A stretch of DNA of 64,000 nt from Epiperipatus broadwayi (taxonomy: Eukaryota; Onychophora; Udeonychophora; Euonychophora; Peripatidae), in assembly GCA_028023455.1 (NCBI GenBank), contig JAQFVV010006294.1:3563001-3627000 (forward strand). Reading direction: 5' to 3'. Numbering within the stretch: the stretch's first letter is position 1; every line of letters begins with the position of its first letter. The notes beneath the pieces are model-generated. The model searched no databases and was not told the DNA's origin. It saw nothing but the letters and a program-made list of their open reading frames with translations. Made by a program: the position numbers and the translations under genes. Positions 61,647-64,000 of this stretch are shown here, one piece after another.

Positions 61647-62299
61647 GCAGTATTATTGTAATTAAATTATTTATTTCAGTAATGGAATTACATAACATAT
61701 TACTAAATAATTTATATTACATAAACAATACAGTCATAGAAGTTAAATAGCAGATGATGTATTTTGCATGAAATTCAATACTGTATTTTATTTATTTTAA
61801 ATTCTTTTCATAAAAAATATATATATAAACAGGTACACATACCCAAAATTAGATTAAACCTAATGTAAATTTAAATGAAATTGATTTAAATAACTATATT
61901 GCTGAAAATTTATTAGCACTATAGCAGGTTTGATATTCATAATGATCAGAAAATTGTTCATGTGATTTTATTTATTTTAACATAACAAATAAAACTATAA
62001 TTTAGGAATTAAACAATTTATTTACTGGACTATAAAATGTGGAAAAATAGCAAAACTTAGTTATTTAATTCTAAAAGTTGTTGTTTTGTTTTTTTGTTTT
62101 TTTCAATAAATATTAAAGCCCTTATCAAAATACAAAAAGTCTTGAACATAAAGCGTGATTCAATTTTGAAACAAGAATTTATAATACAGAATATATCAAG
62201 GAAAAAAATAAGTTTCAAAAAGGTAATAAAAAAGTATAGTTGGCAAAGAATATCATTTTATTAAAAATAATCAAATGATTTATTGCTCAGAAGTTCATA

Positions 62300-62387
62300 T
62301 GTTCAAAGCTTCAGAAGTGATAAACCCTGGCCATGATCTATAGGTCTTAAGCCTCCGAATCTATCACTTCACTAAACCACCCAGGCC
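62300..62387 (-). repeat. tRNA-like (SINE-type) fragment
   Basis: The minus strand begins GGCCTGGGTGGTTTAGTGAAG, with an A-box-like TGGTTTAGTG, and has a weak B-box-like GGGTTTATCAC about 50 bases on. The spacing suits a tRNA-derived SINE head, but the B box is poor. Confidence 0.35.
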
Positions 62388-62859
62388 AATATTTTGCTAA
62401 AACCAATTGATTCTAATTAAATTTTAAGAATATCTGCATTAAGAGTAAAAATGAGTAATGCAAAAGAGGACTTGAATGTAGCATTATTATTATTTAGTAT
62501 CCATTGACTATTAAGGCGTAGAGCAAGAATGCATTATATAACATTTGTGATAGTTTTTTTATATGTTAAAGTAATAATGAAGTAATGCATTATATATAGA
62601 TATAGAATAAACATCAGTATTTATGCTAAAGTGTAATTATACTGTTTTAAATATGAAAAATATGACATTTCATTTGAAATTGTTAATGAAAATAATTAAA
62701 TATTTGTTTACATTATATTTTTAAAAAATCATTTTTCTAATGAACTGAAATGAAATATTGTTATCCATGAAGCCCAAACAAAATTGACAAACCTATTTCT
62801 TTTTTTACAATGGTTCATCTACATGAAATAAATAAAACAATTTAAAATTGCAATAAATC

Positions 62860-63000
62860 TGAAACACCTGCCATCTTCAAGCTCCATTGAATATTAGAAG
62901 GCATTTAATTCAGTGATGAATAATAATTTAGAAACTCACAAAATTGGGAAATGATCTCATTAATAAAATATATGACAACACTATTTTACTTATTAAAATA
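62860..63000 (+). pseudogene. Possible LINE RT remnant
   Basis: A short frame reads EY-KAFNSVMNNNLETHKIG, resembling RT motif A (DYEKAFDSV...L...G). It has stops, and nothing recognisable surrounds it. Confidence 0.3.
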
Positions 63001-63479
63001 GTGAATTAATTAAGAGACTGTCACATACATCAATAATAAATGTGAAGACGTTGATTTAGATAGAATTGAAAATGTTCAAATGACATGTAGTATATATTAG
63101 ATAAATTTAATCATTAAGGCTGAAAGAATTATATGTGGAAAGACAAAAAAAAAAAAATACAAGACAGTATTTTTTAAAGAAGTTTTTAAAAAGCATTAAT
63201 GGAGTATAATGAATGAATTTATTGTGAGAATGAATCTATTATATAGTTTAGTCAAAATCTTTAAAATTATTCAGAAAACATTTCAGCATTAATGTTTGGC
63301 AAGAATACTAATAGTATGAAATATTCACAAATATCACTAAAACAATAGTGTACTTATTTATTTGTGTTGGTAAATATTACTAAGATAGATGTAATATATA
63401 TATGTAAAATAAATAAAATATTCGTTAATTAAAAACAATATTGTAACTATAATTGAAATAATATTTTTAACGGTTTAAA

Positions 63480-64000
63480 AACAATTACAAACAATCCTTA
63501 AAATCCGCAGAAGTACTTCCGGTTACTTTCTAACCTGCCTCAACCGCCATTAAATTCAAAAACCAAAAGCGGAAGCAAACATCATCAATTCAAATTCCAC
63601 GAATCTCATATTTTAATGTTGGAAGCTTGTCGATTTATTAAATGCGTTTTATTTCTGTTTATAAAAATTGCCTCTTTAATTTTTCTTTTACTATGGTTTC
63701 TCTCTTCGTGAAGAATTTTCAAAATTAAATTTAAATTTATATTTACATGTTTTTTTGTGATCAAAGAAAACTGAAGGAGATATTAAATCACCATTATTTT
63801 TATTTTTTACACGCTTATATAACAATTCATGTTCCTTCAATCTTTTCTTAATACTGCACCTAGATTCACCTATATATTTTATTTATTTTACATATATATA
63901 TAAATTACATAAAGAAGGTAATCCTTTGCGAGTTATGATAGATTTTGATGGTTCCTTCATATATCAGTCTTCTAAATATATTGGTAAACTTTTACAAGAA
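63480..64000 (-). mobile_element. Penelope-like element fragment with GIY-YIG, runs off the window
   Basis: On the minus strand one frame, with two stops, reads KEPSKSIITRKGLPSLCNLY and then KYIGESRCSIKKRLKEHELL. This matches the YIG motif, conserved Arg and His of a GIY-YIG endonuclease. The GIY motif is eroded. Downstream on the minus strand (63480-63620) lies a less AT-rich patch (GGAAGTACTTCTGCGG region) that may be the 3' end of the element. The RT part should lie beyond the right edge of the window. Confidence 0.65.

Larger units (their letters stand above)
59641..63479. other. AT-rich flank with small repeats
   Basis: Holds fold-back elements at 59931-60134 and 61467-61646, a tRNA-like fragment at 62300-62387 and a possible RT remnant near 62860-63000. 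The minus-strand open frame at 60669-60959 (96 codons) has no recognisable product. Confidence 0.5.

Noticed and set aside
1-64000. CRISPR arrays, bacterial operons or plasmid features
   Set aside because: No spaced direct repeats of that type. Introns and retroelements show the DNA is animal nuclear.

Overview
The window is animal nuclear DNA: very AT-rich, with small exons bounded by GT-AG introns of roughly 0.1 to 13.6 kb, and with retroelements of metazoan type. It most likely comes from a protostome invertebrate. The ankyrin exons read like arthropod-type ankyrins, but this is only a family-level impression and the species cannot be named.

One host gene is recognisable, on the + strand from about 9.47 kb to at least 44.9 kb: the 3' half of an ankyrin gene. 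Exons in order: end of the ZU5-UPA module (9474-9725), UPA to death-domain linker (13044-13119), death domain (17643-17849 and 17954-18082), post-death-domain segment (18163-18263), a small acidic exon (31856-31910), a large Lys/Glu-rich tail exon (35365-36048), a further tail exon (36530-36691) and a Pro-rich exon (44824-44901). All intron phases agree, so the parts read as one protein. The exon at 36530 can also be read through its donor to a stop at 36927. That adds 78 residues with two strongly hydrophobic segments and would give a membrane-anchored ankyrin isoform. The upstream exons (ankyrin repeats, ZU5) and probably the last exons lie outside the window.

The introns and 3' flank are full of retroelements. 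Three decayed copies of one RTE-type LINE lie at 1.93-4.06 kb (-), 32.08-33.62 kb (-) and 58.08-59.64 kb (+). Two head-to-tail copies of another non-LTR element lie at 52.9-56.15 kb (-). A Penelope-like element (RT plus GIY-YIG) is at 5.54-6.87 kb (+), with GIY-YIG fragments at 52.7 kb (+) and 63.5-64 kb (-). A solo LTR with a 5-bp target duplication is at 25587-26286. Several fold-back elements, a tRNA-like retrocopy and a possible hAT relic are also present.

The most striking content is a set of hammerhead-ribozyme elements. At 13.2-14.3 kb a roughly 418-bp unit is repeated head to tail, with an inverted arm in front. Each of its three arms holds a textbook type I hammerhead (CTGAAGA core, 4-bp stem II, GAAA, GTC cleavage site, stem I with internal loop). 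A related family with decayed hammerheads sits in the same intron at 15.2-17.1 kb. A third, unrelated hammerhead is at 25036-25090 inside a partial tandem repeat. These look like metazoan retrozymes or non-autonomous Penelope-like elements.
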